DNA of 64,000 nt from Paracoccus aminovorans (GTDB lineage: Bacteria > Pseudomonadota > Alphaproteobacteria > Rhodobacterales > Rhodobacteraceae). The notes beneath the pieces were generated by a model, which did not search any database, had not been told where the DNA came from, and worked only from the letters and a program-made list of their open reading frames with translations. The translations under genes and the position numbers were made by a program. Location of the stretch: the NCBI RefSeq assembly GCF_900005615.1, contig NZ_LN832559.1:2324837-2388836 (forward strand). The letters are read 5' to 3'. This document shows positions 1-9,556 of this stretch, one piece after another. Each line of letters begins with the position of its first letter. Positions within the stretch are counted from its first letter, which is position 1.

Positions 1-1165
1 CGACTCGGCCGTCACGCGCTACGAGCTGGACCAGCGGGTGCGCTTCATGCAGCTGCTGCGGGCGCCCGACGCCGATCGCGCCGCCTCGGAAAAGGCGCTG
101 ATCGACGACCGGCTGCGGCTGTTCGCGGCCAAGCAGCTGGGCATCACCGCCACGGACGAACAGATCGACGCGGGCCTGGCCGAATTCGCCGGCCGCGCCA
201 ATCTGAACCCCGAGCAATTCACCGCCGAACTGGCCCGCGCCGGGGTCGAGCGGCAGGCGTTCCGCGATTTCGTCTCGGCCGGGGTAGTCTGGCGCGAGGT
301 GGTGCGCCAGCGCGTGGTGCCGCAGGTCCGCGTCACCGATGCCGAGGTGGACCAGGAATTGCAGAAGGTGATCGAGACCCCGCGCGTGACCCATGTCGCG
401 CTGTCGGAACTGATCATTCCCGCCCCGCCCGGGCAGGAGGCCGCCGCCATGGCCCAGGCCGAGCGCATCGTCGCCGGCACCCGCTCCGAGGGCGATTTCG
501 CCGCTTTCGCCCGGCAATATTCGGCGACGCCCTCGGCCCAGAACGGCGGCCGGCTGCCCTGGACGCCGCTGGCGAACCTGCCGCCCTCGCTGCAGCCGAT
601 CATCCTGTCGATGAAGCCCGGCCAGGTCGGCCAGCCCCTGCGGGTCGAGGGCGCGGTGGTGCTGTTCTATCTGCGCGACACCCGCGGCACGCTGCGGCCC
701 GGCGCGACGGCGCAGGTCCTGGATTTCGTCCGCTTCCGCCTGTCGAGCGCCGAGGAGGCGCGGCGCATCGCCGCCGTCTCGGACACGTGCGCCGATCTTT
801 TCGTGCATGCCCGCGGCCTGCCGGCCGAGCAGATCACCCGCCAGACCCTGCCGCAGGGCCAGATCCCGACCGGCGAGGCGATCCGGCTGGCCGTGCTCGA
901 CGACAACGAGTCGACCGTGGTCGCCTATGGCGGCGCGGTCGAGCTTCTGATGCTGTGCAAGCGGCAATCGGCCGCCCTGGCCGAGGCGCCCGAGAGGGCG
1001 CCGGTGCCGACCACCGCCGAGGGCGAGCCCCAGCCCGCACCCGATCCCGAGGCGCTGCCGGGGCGCGAGGACGTGCGCAACATGATCTTCAACCGCAAGG
1101 TGGGCCAGGCGGCCGAGAGCTATCTGGCCGAGCTGCGCTCGAATGCGATCATCCGGCGACCGTGA
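1..1165 (+). CDS. surA: SurA-like periplasmic peptidyl-prolyl isomerase/chaperone, 5' partial
   Basis: The reading frame is open from base 2 and the first visible residues (DSAVTRYELDQRV) match the start of the SurA N-terminal chaperone domain, so the start codon and signal peptide lie beyond the left edge. A parvulin (PpiC) domain follows at about 400-690, containing a run typical of the family (GDFAAFARQYS). SurA-type proteins escort outer-membrane proteins through the periplasm. The stop is at 1163-1165 and pdxA follows in the same direction after a hairpin-rich gap, as in the common surA-pdxA-rsmA cluster. Beyond the PpiC domain the C-terminal third is less conserved, and only one clear parvulin domain is visible. 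Confidence 0.85.
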   Translation, partial: DSAVTRYELDQRVRFMQLLRAPDADRAASEKALIDDRLRLFAAKQLGITATDEQIDAGLAEFAGRANLNPEQFTAELARAGVERQAFRDFVSAGVVWREVVRQRVVPQVRVTDAEVDQELQKVIETPRVTHVALSELIIPAPPGQEAAAMAQAERIVAGTRSEGDFAAFARQYSATPSAQNGGRLPWTPLANLPPSLQPIILSMKPGQVGQPLRVEGAVVLFYLRDTRGTLRPGATAQVLDFVRFRLSSAEEARRIAAVSDTCADLFVHARGLPAEQITRQTLPQGQIPTGEAIRLAVLDDNESTVVAYGGAVELLMLCKRQSAALAEAPERAPVPTTAEGEPQPAPDPEALPGREDVRNMIFNRKVGQAAESYLAELRSNAIIRRP

Positions 1166-1176
1166 CGCAAGGCTTC

Positions 1177-1253
1177 GGGGGGCTCTGCCCCCCGCGCCTG
1201 ACGCACCCCTCGACGGGGTGCGTCAGGCGCTCCCCCCGGGATATTTGGACACA
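1177..1253 (+). repeat. Intergenic double hairpin plus CCCCGGGATATTTGG element
   Basis: Two perfect inverted repeats stand in tandem between surA and pdxA. The first is 1177-1193 (7-bp G/C arms, loop TCT). The second is 1194-1230 (16-bp arms beginning GCGCCTGACG, loop TCGAC). Directly after them comes CCCCCCGGGATATTTGG, ending a few bases before the pdxA ATG. There is no T-run after either hairpin, so they are not classical terminators. A related CCGGGGTATTTGG string occurs on the minus strand at 10333-10356. This looks like a dispersed intergenic element of this lineage. Its position just before pdxA means it may also act in the mRNA leader. Confidence 0.6.
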
Positions 1254-1258
1254 AAAGA

Positions 1259-2242
1259 ATGACCGAGCCGCGACCCATCATCCTGACCTGCGGCGAACCG
1301 GCCGGCATCGGGCCGGAGCTGGCCCCCAAGGCGCTGGCGGCCGGGGTACCCTTCGTTTTTCTGGGCGACCCGCGGCATCTGCCCGAGGGCGCTGCCTGGG
1401 CCGAAGTTTCGGCACCGGGCGAGGCGGTTGCACCCGGCGTGCTGCCGGTGTTGCGGCATGACTTCGCGGCGCCGGCCGTGCCCGGGCATCCCGACCCGGC
1501 CAATGCGGCAGGCGTGATCGAAGTCATCGCCCGCGCCGTCGACCTGGCGCAGAGCGGGGCCGCCGGGGGCATCTGCACCCTGCCGATCAACAAGGAGGCG
1601 CTGAAGACGGGCGCCGATTTCCGCTTTCCCGGCCATACCGAGTATCTGGCGCATCTGGCGGGCGATGTGCCGGTGGTGATGATGCTGGCCTCGACCGGCG
1701 TGCAGCCGCCTTGCCGGGTGGTGCCGGCGACCATCCATATCGCGCTGTCCGAGGTGCCCCGCACGCTGACGCCGGAACTGCTGGAGGAGGCCCTGCGCAT
1801 CACCGATGCCGGGCTGCGCCGCGATTTCGGCATTGCCGCGCCGCGGCTGGCGCTGGCCGGGCTGAACCCGCATGCCGGCGAGAACGGCGTCATGGGCCGC
1901 GAGGAGACGCGCTGGATCGCATCGCTGGCCGCGCGTTTGCGGGCCGAGGGGTTCGATCTGGCCGGGCCCCTGCCCGCCGATACCATGTTCCATCCGGCGG
2001 CGCGCGCCCGTTATGACGCGGCGATCTGCGCCTATCACGACCAGGCCCTGATCCCGATCAAGACGCTGGATTTCGCCGGCGGGGTGAACGTCACCTTGGG
2101 CCTGCCCTTCGTGCGCACTTCGCCCGACCACGGCACCGCCTTCGACATCGCCGGCCGGGGCATCGCCGATGCCGAGAGCGTCATCGCCGCGCTGCGCATG
2201 GCCTGGGACATGGCGGGGCGCCGGGCCGGGGCGCGGGCATGA
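1259..2242 (+). CDS. pdxA: 4-hydroxythreonine-4-phosphate dehydrogenase
   Basis: This 327-residue protein catalyses NAD-dependent oxidation of 4-phosphohydroxy-L-threonine in DXP-dependent pyridoxal 5'-phosphate synthesis, working with PdxJ. The family N-terminus ([11 protein letters not shown]) is present. So are the three metal-binding histidine regions: FPGHTEYLA near residue 125, [10 protein letters not shown] near 260 and [10 protein letters not shown] near 285. Length is normal for the family. Its stop overlaps the rsmA start (ATGA at 2239-2242), indicating translational coupling, and pdxH at 36889-37551 supplies another B6 step elsewhere in the window. Confidence 0.95.
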   Translation: MTEPRPIILTCGEPAGIGPELAPKALAAGVPFVFLGDPRHLPEGAAWAEVSAPGEAVAPGVLPVLRHDFAAPAVPGHPDPANAAGVIEVIARAVDLAQSGAAGGICTLPINKEALKTGADFRFPGHTEYLAHLAGDVPVVMMLASTGVQPPCRVVPATIHIALSEVPRTLTPELLEEALRITDAGLRRDFGIAAPRLALAGLNPHAGENGVMGREETRWIASLAARLRAEGFDLAGPLPADTMFHPAARARYDAAICAYHDQALIPIKTLDFAGGVNVTLGLPFVRTSPDHGTAFDIAGRGIADAESVIAALRMAWDMAGRRAGARA

Positions 2243-3087
2243 GCGCCCTCGACGGGCTGCCGCCGCTGCGCGATGTCATCGCCCGCCACGAGTTGCGGGC
2301 GAAGAAGCAGCTGGGCCAGAACTTCCTGCTTGACCTGAACCTGACCGCCAAGATCGCCCGCGCTGCCGGCGACCTGAGCGGCTGCGACGTGATCGAGGTC
2401 GGACCGGGTCCGGGCGGGCTGACGCGCGGGTTGCTGGCCGAGGGTGCGCGCCATGTGCTGGCCATCGAGAAGGACGCGCGCGCCCTGCCCGCCCTGGCCG
2501 AGATCGCCGCGGCCTATCCGGGCCGGTTGCAGGTCATCCATGGCGATGCGCTGGAGGTCGATCCGCTGGCGCATCTGACGCCGCCGATCCGGGTCGTGGC
2601 CAACCTGCCCTATAATGTCGGCACCGAGCTGCTGATCCGCTGGCTGACGCCGCCGGAATGGCCGCCGTTCTGGGAATCGCTGACGCTGATGTTCCAGAAG
2701 GAAGTCGCCGAGCGCATCGTGGCGAAACCTGGCGGCAAGGCCTATGGCCGGCTGGCGGTGCTGGCGCAATGGCGCAGCGACGCGAAGATCGTGATGACCC
2801 TGCCGCCCGAGGCCTTCGTGCCCGCGCCCAAGGTGCATTCGGCTGTGGTGCAGCTGACCGCCCTGCCCGGGCCGCGCTTCCCCGCCGATGCGGTGGTGCT
2901 GAGCCGGGTGGTGGCGGCGGGCTTCAACCAGCGGCGCAAGATGCTGCGCGCCTCGCTGAAGGGGCTGCATCCGCAGATCGAGGACCTGCTGCGCGCGGCC
3001 GGCATCGCACCGACCGCCCGGGCCGAGGAAATCGGGCTGGAGCAGTTCTGCGCGCTGGCGCGGGGACTGGCCGCCGCGCCGCGCTAG
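2239..3087 (+). CDS. rsmA: 16S rRNA (adenine(1518)-N(6)/adenine(1519)-N(6))-dimethyltransferase
   Basis: RsmA (KsgA) dimethylates two adjacent adenosines in helix 45 of 16S rRNA during 30S maturation. The 282-residue protein has the [11 protein letters not shown] start typical of the family, the SAM-binding motif I ([12 protein letters not shown], about residues 52-63) and the catalytic motif IV NLPYN (about residue 122). It overlaps pdxA by four bases and is the last gene of this plus-strand cluster. The convergent DUF4167 gene ends three bases downstream. No defect is visible. Confidence 0.96.
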   Translation: MSALDGLPPLRDVIARHELRAKKQLGQNFLLDLNLTAKIARAAGDLSGCDVIEVGPGPGGLTRGLLAEGARHVLAIEKDARALPALAEIAAAYPGRLQVIHGDALEVDPLAHLTPPIRVVANLPYNVGTELLIRWLTPPEWPPFWESLTLMFQKEVAERIVAKPGGKAYGRLAVLAQWRSDAKIVMTLPPEAFVPAPKVHSAVVQLTALPGPRFPADAVVLSRVVAAGFNQRRKMLRASLKGLHPQIEDLLRAAGIAPTARAEEIGLEQFCALARGLAAAPR

Positions 3088-3090
3088 CGC

Positions 3091-3846
3091 CTATTCGCTG
3101 GAGGCCTTGTCGGCCGACGCTTTTTCCGACCCTTCGGCGGGCTTGCGGCGGGTGCGCGGGGCGCGGGGCGTCGCGGGCGCGGCCGAACGGCTGCGGCGGC
3201 GCGGCGCCGGAGCGGCCTCGGCGGGGTCTTCCAGGGCAAGCTCGGGTGCGGGATCGGCCGGTGCCGCGGCGGTCGGCGCAGCCTCGGCCGGGGCCTCCGA
3301 CGCGACGGCGCTTTCCGGGGTCTCGACCGGGCCGGCGGCGTCCTCGTCCGAGGCGATCACCGGCGGCAGGCCCGACTCTGCGGCCGGTTCGACGCGCGCG
3401 GGCTGGCGGTCGTCGCGGCTGCGCTCTTCGCGCCGGTCGTCGCGGCGCTCCTGCCTTTCGTGCCGGTCCTGGCGGTCGTGCCGGTCCTGCCGATTGCCGT
3501 GGCCGTTCTGAGCATTGCCGTTCTCGGGCTGGGCGGCGTGGCCGTTTCCGTCCTGGAAATCGTCGTCGCGGCCCTGGTGCTGCTGCTGGCGCTCGGCCTG
3601 CTCGCGCTGCGCCTCGCCCAGAAGGCGGGTATAGTGTTCGGCATGTTGAAGGAAGCTCTGCTCGGCGACCCGGTCGTTGGAAAGCTGGGCGTCGCGGGCG
3701 AGCGTCAGGTATTTCTCGATGATCTGCTGGGGCGTGCCGCGCACCTTGCCCTCGGGACCCGAGGAATCGAAGACGCGGTTGACGATATTGCCCAGCGAAC
3801 GCTGTCTGTTCGACTTGTTACGCGAACGGGATTTGGATGATCTCAT
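3091..3846 (-). CDS. DUF4167-domain protein with charged low-complexity tail
   Basis: The first ~95 residues match the alphaproteobacterial DUF4167 family: a basic SRNKSNRQRSLGNIVNRVFDS start, then a helical segment with EKYLTLARDAQLSNDRV and LQHAEHYTRL. The rest (about residues 95-251) is disordered: a Q/D/H/R-rich run with repeated RQDRHE-like units, then an acidic Ala/Pro/Glu stretch and a basic end. No enzymatic motif is visible. The family has been suspected of nucleic-acid binding because of its basic N-terminus, but no function is assigned here. It is transcribed convergently with rsmA; prmC and prfA lie upstream on the same strand after a 245-bp gap. Confidence 0.8.
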   Translation of the reverse strand: MRSSKSRSRNKSNRQRSLGNIVNRVFDSSGPEGKVRGTPQQIIEKYLTLARDAQLSNDRVAEQSFLQHAEHYTRLLGEAQREQAERQQQHQGRDDDFQDGNGHAAQPENGNAQNGHGNRQDRHDRQDRHERQERRDDRREERSRDDRQPARVEPAAESGLPPVIASDEDAAGPVETPESAVASEAPAEAAPTAAAPADPAPELALEDPAEAAPAPRRRSRSAAPATPRAPRTRRKPAEGSEKASADKASSE

Positions 3847-4091
3847 CAGCTTGTTGTCGTTGTCGTCCGGCTTGCGCCGGCTGAGGTTGGGGTCATCTCG
3901 GGAGCGAGTGTCCAGAACAGGAGCGGATCAAGGTCCGTTTCCCGCTTTGCCAGGGAATAGCTGGGTTATCTGAGTATAACTGACCCATGCGTGGGCAGCG
4001 CCCCCGTCACAACTGCGAATAAACACGCCGCAGGGCCGCTTACAAGCGAAAATTTCGCGCAATGCCGCGAAACGCGCGGATCATTGCCGCC

Positions 4092-4919
4092 TCAGGCCGG
4101 CTTGCGGGCCAGCACCACGCGGTCGCGGCCGGCCAGATCGGGCAGAATTCGCGGCAGGACCAGCCCCGCCGCCGCCATCAGCGCCGCGACCGCCGCGCCC
4201 TGGGTGGGGCCGATCTCGACCATCAGCCGGCCGCCGGGACGCAGATGCGCAGGGGCGCCGGCGGCGATCGCACGATAGGCGGCCAGCCCGTCGCCCTCGT
4301 CGGTCAGCGCGCCGCGCGGCTCCCAGTCGCGGACCTCGGGGGCGAGGCCCGCCATCTCGGCCAGAGCGATATAGGGTGGGTTCGAGACGATCAGGTCATA
4401 GTCCCCCACCGCTCCGGAAAACCAATCCGATTCGATGAAATCCGCGGAAACGCCTATAATCGCCGCGTTTTCCTTGGCGACTTCCAGCGCTTTCGGCGAG
4501 ATGTCGGTGCCGGTGCCGCGGGCGACTGGACGCTCGGCCAGAAGCGAGAGCAGGATCGCCCCGGTGCCCGTCCCCAGGTCCAGCACCGCGGCGAAGGGCT
4601 CGGCCAGTGCGGCCTCGACCAGGGTCTCGGTCTCGGGCCGCGGATCCAGCGTGTCGCGGGTGACCCGGAACTCGTGCTTCCAGAAGGCGCGGCGGCCCAG
4701 GATCTGGCTGACCGGCTGGCGGGCGGCGCGGGCCGAGACGGCTGCGTCGAAACGACGCAGGGCCTCGTCGGGCAGCGGCGCGGTCAGGGCGGCGGTCAGA
4801 TGGTGTCGCGGCAGGTTCAGGGCATGGGCCAGCAGCAGGCGCGAGTCGCCCGTCGCATCCTCGACACCCGCCGCGGCCAGGCGCAGGGCACCCTGGCTCA
4901 GCGCCTCGGCCCCGGTCAT
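4092..4919 (-). CDS. prmC: Peptide chain release factor N5-glutamine methyltransferase
   Basis: PrmC methylates the glutamine of the GGQ motif in release factors RF1 and RF2. The 275-residue protein has the SAM-binding motif [10 protein letters not shown] (about residue 115) and the diagnostic NPPYIAL catalytic motif (about residue 182). Its ATG overlaps the prfA stop codon (bases 4916-4919), the standard prfA-prmC coupled pair in which the modifying enzyme follows its substrate. The N-terminal helical domain that recognises the release factor is complete. Confidence 0.95.
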   Translation of the reverse strand: MTGAEALSQGALRLAAAGVEDATGDSRLLLAHALNLPRHHLTAALTAPLPDEALRRFDAAVSARAARQPVSQILGRRAFWKHEFRVTRDTLDPRPETETLVEAALAEPFAAVLDLGTGTGAILLSLLAERPVARGTGTDISPKALEVAKENAAIIGVSADFIESDWFSGAVGDYDLIVSNPPYIALAEMAGLAPEVRDWEPRGALTDEGDGLAAYRAIAAGAPAHLRPGGRLMVEIGPTQGAAVAALMAAAGLVLPRILPDLAGRDRVVLARKPA

Positions 4920-5974
4920 TCCAGGCCCTGCGCCGCCAGCCGCGCGGCCTGGTCATGCGCGGTCAGCGCGTCGACGATCTCGGCCAGGTCGCCCTGGATG
5001 ATGCGGTCCAGCGCATAGAGCGTCAGGCCGATGCGATGGTCGGTCATCCGGCCCTGCGGGAAATTATAGGTGCGGATGCGTTCGCTGCGGTCGCCCGAGC
5101 CGACCTGAGACTTGCGGTCGGCCGCACGTTCGGCGTCGGCGCGCGAGCGTTCCATGTCATAGAGCCGCGCCCGCAGCACCGCCATGGCATTGGCGCGGTT
5201 CTGGTGCTGGGATTTCTCGGAACTGGTCACCACGATTCCGGTCGGCAGGTGGGTGATCCGCACCGCCGAATCGGTGGTGTTGACGTGCTGGCCGCCGGCA
5301 CCGCTGGCGCGCATGGTGTCGATGCGGATGTCGCCGGCGGGAATGTCGATGTCCACGTCCTCGGCCTCGGGCAGCACGGCGACGGTCGCGGCCGAGGTGT
5401 GGATGCGGCCGCCCGATTCGGTTTCCGGCACCCGCTGGACGCGATGCACGCCGGATTCGTATTTCAGCCGGGCGAAGACGCCCTCGCCCTCGATCCGGGC
5501 CACGGCCTCGCGCACGCCGCCCAGGTCGGATTCGGCCAGTTCCAGCAGCTGGAACTGCCAGCCCTGCGATTCGGCGAAGCGGCGATACATCGACAAAAGG
5601 TCGCCGGCGAACAGCGCCGCCTCTTCGCCGCCGGTGCCGGGACGGATCTCCAGGATCGCGGGCCGGGCGTCGGCGGCGTCGCGCGGCAGAAGCGCGATGC
5701 GCAGCGCGTGTTCCAGCCCGGGCAGCGCATCGCGCAGCCGGCCCAGCTCATCGGTGGCCAGTTCGCGCATCTCGGGATCGGCCAGCATGGCCTGCGCCTC
5801 GGCGATGCCGTCCTGGGCCGCGCGCCATTCGGCGATCTGGGCGACCACCGGCTTCAGATCGGAATACTCGCGGCTGATCGCGGCGATCTCGTCGGGCGCC
5901 GGGCCGGCGTTCAGCCGCGCCTCGAGATACTCGAAACGCTCGACGATGCGGGAAAGGCGGTCCTGCGGCAGCAT
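4916..5974 (-). CDS. prfA: Peptide chain release factor 1
   Basis: RF1 terminates translation at UAA and UAG. The start chosen is the ATG at 5972-5974 ([19 protein letters not shown]), giving 352 residues, normal for RF1; the frame stays open much further upstream but without family similarity. The GGQ hydrolysis motif is in [15 protein letters not shown] (about residue 225). The codon-recognition loop has the RF1-type PxT (residues around VPETESGGR). prmC follows with a 4-bp overlap. The 139 bp between this start and the divergent cytochrome c peroxidase gene hold promoters for both. Confidence 0.95.
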   Translation of the reverse strand: MLPQDRLSRIVERFEYLEARLNAGPAPDEIAAISREYSDLKPVVAQIAEWRAAQDGIAEAQAMLADPEMRELATDELGRLRDALPGLEHALRIALLPRDAADARPAILEIRPGTGGEEAALFAGDLLSMYRRFAESQGWQFQLLELAESDLGGVREAVARIEGEGVFARLKYESGVHRVQRVPETESGGRIHTSAATVAVLPEAEDVDIDIPAGDIRIDTMRASGAGGQHVNTTDSAVRITHLPTGIVVTSSEKSQHQNRANAMAVLRARLYDMERSRADAERAADRKSQVGSGDRSERIRTYNFPQGRMTDHRIGLTLYALDRIIQGDLAEIVDALTAHDQAARLAAQGLE

Positions 5975-6032
5975 GGTCCGGGGATTAGCCGCTGCACCGG
6001 CGGCGGGCAAGGTGCAACCGCGCCGCCGCGGC

Positions 6033-6074
6033 GTGACCCAGATCAATGCGGCCCGGCGCCCTGCGCCGCATAAT
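6033..6074 (+). promoter_or_regulatory. FNR-type (FnrP) box and -10 for the cytochrome c peroxidase gene
   Basis: GTGACCCAGATCAA at 6033-6046 is one base from the alphaproteobacterial FNR consensus TTGAC-N4-ATCAA. Its centre (6039.5) would be at -41.5 from a start site near 6081. A good -10 hexamer, CATAAT, lies at 6069-6074, exactly where that start site requires it. This is the geometry of a class II FNR-activated promoter. Oxygen-responsive FNR control of cytochrome c peroxidase is known in Paracoccus. The assignment here is by inspection only. Confidence 0.6.
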
Positions 6075-6113
6075 GCGCAGGACGCGCGAACCAGACGCCG
6101 AAAGGAGACAAAG

Positions 6114-7193
6114 GTGAAATTCGTCCCCCTGCTGACCGCAACGAGCCTGGCGCTGGCGGCCCTGCCCGCAAGCGCCCAGACCGCAGCCATCGACAGCAGC
6201 GCCCTGCGCGAGGAAGCCAAGGGCGTGTTCGAGGCGATTCCCGCGAACCTGTCCGCCATCAAGCAAACCGACGAGGACCCCCAGGGCGTCGCCCTGACGC
6301 CCGAAAAGATCGAGCTGGGCAAGGTGCTGTTCTTCGACCCGCGCATGTCGCGGTCCGGGCTGATCTCGTGCCAGACCTGCCACAACGTCGGCCTGGGCGG
6401 GGTGGACGGGCTGCCGACCTCGGTCGGGCACGGCTGGCAGAAGGGACCGCGGAACGCCCCCACCATGCTGAACGCGATCTTCAACGCCGCGCAATTCTGG
6501 GACGGCCGCGCCCCCGACCTGGCCGAGCAGGCCAAGGGCCCGGTGCAGGCCAGCGTCGAGATGAGCAACACCCCCGACGAACTGGTCAAGACCATCAACT
6601 CGATGCCGGAATATGTGACGGCCTTCCAGAACGCCTTCCCGGGCGAGAACGACCCGGTCAGCTTCGACAATTTCGCCGCCGCCATCGAGCAGTTCGAGGC
6701 GACGCTGATCACCCCGAACAGCCCCTTCGACCGTTTCCTGGCCGGAGACGACGCGGCCATGGACGAGGCGCAGAAACGCGGCCTGCAGGCCTTCATGGAG
6801 ACCGGCTGCACCGCCTGCCACTATGGCATCAACCTGGGCGGGCAGGACTATTATCCCTTCGGCCTGGTGGCCAAGCCCGGGGCCGAGGTGCTGCCGGTGG
6901 GCGACACCGGCCGGTTCGAGGTGACCAAGACCGTGGACGACGAATACGTGTTCCGCGCCGCGCCGCTGCGCAACGTGGCGCTGACCGCGCCCTATTTCCA
7001 CTCGGGCGTGGTCTGGGACCTCAAGGAGGCGGTGCAGATCATGTCCTCGTCGCAGCTGGGAACCGAGCTGAACCCGCAGCAGGTGGACGATATCGTGGCC
7101 TTCCTGAGCGCGGTGACCGGCGAACAGCCGCAGATCGTCCATCCGATCCTGCCGGTCAGGACCGACGCCACGCCGCTGCCGGCGCCGATGTGA
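6114..7193 (+). CDS. ccpA: Periplasmic di-haem cytochrome c peroxidase
   Basis: This enzyme reduces H2O2 to water in the periplasm using electrons from cytochrome c or a cupredoxin. The start is the GTG at 6114, six bases after AAAGGAGACA, giving 359 residues. A Sec signal peptide ends at ASA-Q (about residue 23). Two CXXCH haem sites are seen, CQTCH near residue 88 and CTACH near residue 236. Length and motif spacing fit bacterial CcpA rather than MauG. The gene is preceded by a probable FNR-activated promoter and followed by a strong bidirectional terminator. Confidence 0.92.
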   Translation: MKFVPLLTATSLALAALPASAQTAAIDSSALREEAKGVFEAIPANLSAIKQTDEDPQGVALTPEKIELGKVLFFDPRMSRSGLISCQTCHNVGLGGVDGLPTSVGHGWQKGPRNAPTMLNAIFNAAQFWDGRAPDLAEQAKGPVQASVEMSNTPDELVKTINSMPEYVTAFQNAFPGENDPVSFDNFAAAIEQFEATLITPNSPFDRFLAGDDAAMDEAQKRGLQAFMETGCTACHYGINLGGQDYYPFGLVAKPGAEVLPVGDTGRFEVTKTVDDEYVFRAAPLRNVALTAPYFHSGVVWDLKEAVQIMSSSQLGTELNPQQVDDIVAFLSAVTGEQPQIVHPILPVRTDATPLPAPM

Positions 7194-7194
7194 A

Positions 7195-7218
7195 AAAGGG
7201 GCCCTCCGGGGCCCCTTT
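7195..7218. terminator. Bidirectional rho-independent terminator
   Basis: AAAGGGGCCC and GGGCCCCTTT form a perfect 10-bp stem with loop TCCG. There is a T-run on the plus strand and an A-run before the stem, so it can end both ccpA (plus) and yceI (minus), whose stops are 2 and 24 bp away. Confidence 0.85.
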
Positions 7219-7241
7219 GCGTCGCTGCATGGCGGTCGGGC

Positions 7242-7823
7242 CTACTCGGCCTTGACCGCCTCGACGGTGATGTTAACCTCGACCTCGTCCCCGACGGCGG
7301 GGGTGAACAGACCCAGGTTGAAGTCCGAGCGCTTGAGCTCGGTCTCGGCGTCGAAGCCGGCGGCTTCCTTGCCGCTCATCGGATGGGCGCCCATCTTGTT
7401 CAGGTCCACGTCCAGCACGATCTGCTTGGTCACGCCGTTCAGCGTGAAATCGCCGGTCACCTTGGCCTCGTCGTCGCCGTCGGGCTCGACCTTGGTCGAC
7501 TTGAAGGTGGCCACGGCCGTCGCCTTGTCGGCATTCAGAAGGTCCTTGCCGAAGAAATGCTCGTCCAGCTCCGGCGCGATCAGATGCAGGCCGGACAGGG
7601 GAATGGTCGCCTCGACGCTGGAATTGGCCGGGTTCTCGGCGTCCAGCATCAGCGTGCCGGTCACCCCGTTGATGACGCCGGTGCTGTTGGAAAAGCCCAG
7701 GTGGCTGTATTCGAACACCACTTGGCTGTGCGAGGGATCGAAGTCATATTGCACCGGCGCAGCCATGGCGGCACCCGCACCAAGCAGGGCCACGGCGGCA
7801 AAGGGGGCGAAAACGGCTTTCAT
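7242..7823 (-). CDS. YceI-family periplasmic lipid-binding-like protein
   Basis: This 193-residue protein starts at the ATG 7821-7823 after a GGGAGTT ribosome-binding site; the frame stays open upstream but without family similarity. A signal peptide (MKAVFAPFAAVALLGAGAAMA) is followed by the YceI lipocalin-like domain, recognised from FDPSHSQVVFEYSHLGFSN, the LDAENPANSSVEATIP segment and VTGDFTLNGVTKQI. YceI proteins bind polyisoprenoid-type lipids; the physiological role here is unknown. It is transcribed alone, convergent with ccpA. Confidence 0.88.
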   Translation of the reverse strand: MKAVFAPFAAVALLGAGAAMAAPVQYDFDPSHSQVVFEYSHLGFSNSTGVINGVTGTLMLDAENPANSSVEATIPLSGLHLIAPELDEHFFGKDLLNADKATAVATFKSTKVEPDGDDEAKVTGDFTLNGVTKQIVLDVDLNKMGAHPMSGKEAAGFDAETELKRSDFNLGLFTPAVGDEVEVNITVEAVKAE

Positions 7824-8111
7824 TGTGAACTCCCGATTGAATTGATCATGCATGGTTCCCACAGAGAACCTTCTGATTTCAACACAGGTTTCCTTGCATT
7901 TTCCTGACAATTTCGTGTTGCGCCGCAGCAGGGATACAGTATCGCCGCAGCGAGGATTATCCCGCCCCGGAGGGGGTTTCGCCTTGCGTTCGCCGCCCCT
8001 CGCTGTATAAGGCCGCATCCTTCCGCAGACACGAAACCGGCGCAGCCTCTCGTGACGGGGCGCGGAAGGTGTTGTCCCGTCGTTGAAATGCGCCCTGAAA
8101 AAGGAACAGAC

Positions 8112-8561
8112 ATGCCGCTTTACGAGCATGTGCTGATCGCCCGCCAGGACCTGTCGAATACGCAGGCCGAAGGGCTGATCGAACATTTTTCGACCGTGCT
8201 GGCCGACAACGGCGGCAAGGTGGTCGAGAACGAATACTGGGGCGTGCGCACCCTGGCCTACAAGATCAACAAGAACCGCAAGGGCCATTACGCCTTCCTG
8301 CGTTCGGACGCGCCCTCGGCCGCCGTGCAGGAGATGGAGCGTCTGGCCCGCCTGCATGACGACGTCATGCGCGTGCTGACCGTCAGCGTGGACGAGCACA
8401 AGGAAGGCCCCTCGATCCAGATGCAGAAGCGCGACGAGCGCGAGCGCGGTGATCGTGGCGACCGCGGGGATCGCGGCGAGCGTCGCGACCGCGACGGCGA
8501 CCGTGGTGGTGATCGTGGCGGCGAACGCCGCGAGCGTCGCGACCGCGACGACCGGAACTGA
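8112..8561 (+). CDS. rpsF: 30S ribosomal protein S6 with Arg/Gly/Asp-rich C-terminal tail
   Basis: Residues 1 to about 100 are a standard S6 domain ([36 protein letters not shown]). The start at 8112 follows AAAAAGGAACAG. Residues ~108-149 are a low-complexity tail of repeated RGD, RGG and RRE units that bacterial S6 proteins usually lack or have in short form. It leads the rpsF-rpsR-rplI operon, with rpsR 17 bp downstream. Confidence 0.95.
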   Translation: MPLYEHVLIARQDLSNTQAEGLIEHFSTVLADNGGKVVENEYWGVRTLAYKINKNRKGHYAFLRSDAPSAAVQEMERLARLHDDVMRVLTVSVDEHKEGPSIQMQKRDERERGDRGDRGDRGERRDRDGDRGGDRGGERRERRDRDDRN

Positions 8562-8578
8562 GGGAAAGGACGCATATC

Positions 8579-8806
8579 ATGGCCAACAAACCCTTCTTCC
8601 GCCGCCGGAAAGTCTGCCCCTTCTCGGGCGACAACGCTCCTGCCATCGACTACAAGGACACCCGCCTGCTGCAGCGCTACATCAGCGAACGCGGCAAGAT
8701 CGTGCCCTCGCGCATCACCGCCGTCTCGGCCAAGAAGCAGCGTGAACTGGCCCGCGCCATCAAGCGCGCCCGCTTCCTCGCCCTGCTTCCCTATGCCGTG
8801 AAGTAA
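8579..8806 (+). CDS. rpsR: 30S ribosomal protein S18
   Basis: This 75-residue protein carries the complete S18 signature: [13 protein letters not shown] at the N-terminus, then [20 protein letters not shown] and the [13 protein letters not shown] end. S18 contacts S6 on the 30S platform, consistent with direct co-transcription. An AGGGAAAGGA ribosome-binding site stands 10 bases before the start. It lies 17 bp after rpsF and 12 bp before rplI. Confidence 0.97.
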   Translation: MANKPFFRRRKVCPFSGDNAPAIDYKDTRLLQRYISERGKIVPSRITAVSAKKQRELARAIKRARFLALLPYAVK

Positions 8807-8818
8807 GGAGAGACGAAC

Positions 8819-9403
8819 ATGCAAGTCATCCTGCTGGAACGTGTGGCCAAGCTGGGCCAGATGGGCGAAGTCGTGAAGGTCAAAGAAGGCTTCGCGCGCA
8901 ACTACCTGCTGCCGCAGGGCAAGGCGCTGCGCGCCTCGGAAGCCAACATCAAGGCCTTCGAAGAGCGCAAGGCCGAACTGGCCGTCCGCAACGACGAGAC
9001 CCGCGCCGACGCGCTGAAACTGGCCGAGAAACTCGACGGCCAGAGCTTCGTGATCATCCGCTCGGCCTCGGACGCCGGGGCGCTCTACGGCTCGGTCACC
9101 CCGCGTGACGCCGCCGATGCCGCCAATGCCGAAGGCTACGCGGTCGAGCGCCGTCAGGTCGTCCTGACCGCCCCGATCAAGGAGCTGGGCCTGCACGAGG
9201 TCCGCGTGCACCTGCACCCGGAAGTCGACGTGACCATCAAGCTGAACGTCGCCCGTTCGGCCGAGGAAGCCGAGCTGCAAGCCACCGGCAAGTCGATCCA
9301 GGAACTGGCCGCGGAAGCCGATGCCGCCGCCGATTTCGAGATCGCCGAACTCTTCGACGAGATCGGCTCGGCCGGCCGCGACGAGGACGATGCCGCGAAC
9401 TGA
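8819..9403 (+). CDS. rplI: 50S ribosomal protein L9
   Basis: This 194-residue protein begins [20 protein letters not shown] and contains [15 protein letters not shown], the L9 N-terminal rRNA-binding signature. The long central helix and the C-terminal domain ([26 protein letters not shown]) follow. An acidic tail ([15 protein letters not shown]) extends past the usual L9 end, as is common in Rhodobacterales. It is the last gene of the ribosomal operon, closed by a terminator 40 bp downstream. Confidence 0.97.
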   Translation: MQVILLERVAKLGQMGEVVKVKEGFARNYLLPQGKALRASEANIKAFEERKAELAVRNDETRADALKLAEKLDGQSFVIIRSASDAGALYGSVTPRDAADAANAEGYAVERRQVVLTAPIKELGLHEVRVHLHPEVDVTIKLNVARSAEEAELQATGKSIQELAAEADAAADFEIAELFDEIGSAGRDEDDAAN

Positions 9404-9442
9404 TCGCGCCGTTACTGGAAAGCCGTCACCGGAACAAGGAAG

Positions 9443-9470
9443 AACGCGCCGCGACCCGGCGCGTTTTTTC
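9443..9470 (+). terminator. Rho-independent terminator of the rpsF-rpsR-rplI operon
   Basis: AACGCGCCG (9443-9451) pairs perfectly with CGGCGCGTT (9457-9465) around a 5-nt loop, and the right arm runs into TTTTTT. Confidence 0.9.
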
Positions 9471-9556
9471 ATGTGCAGCAGCAGCAGCGGCGGCCGGAAC
9501 ATTCGCGCCGCTTGCGGTGTTGAACCGCAAAGCGCCCCCTCGCGAAAGGAAGCCCG

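Noticed and set aside
1194..1230. 16-bp hairpin as an intrinsic terminator of surA
   Set aside because: Neither side has a T-run and it is followed by a dispersed element next to the pdxA start; a repeat or leader structure fits better.
5975..6811. Long N-terminal extension of release factor 1 antisense to ccpA
   Set aside because: It is an open frame opposite a conserved haem protein gene; RF1 similarity begins at the ATG at 5974.
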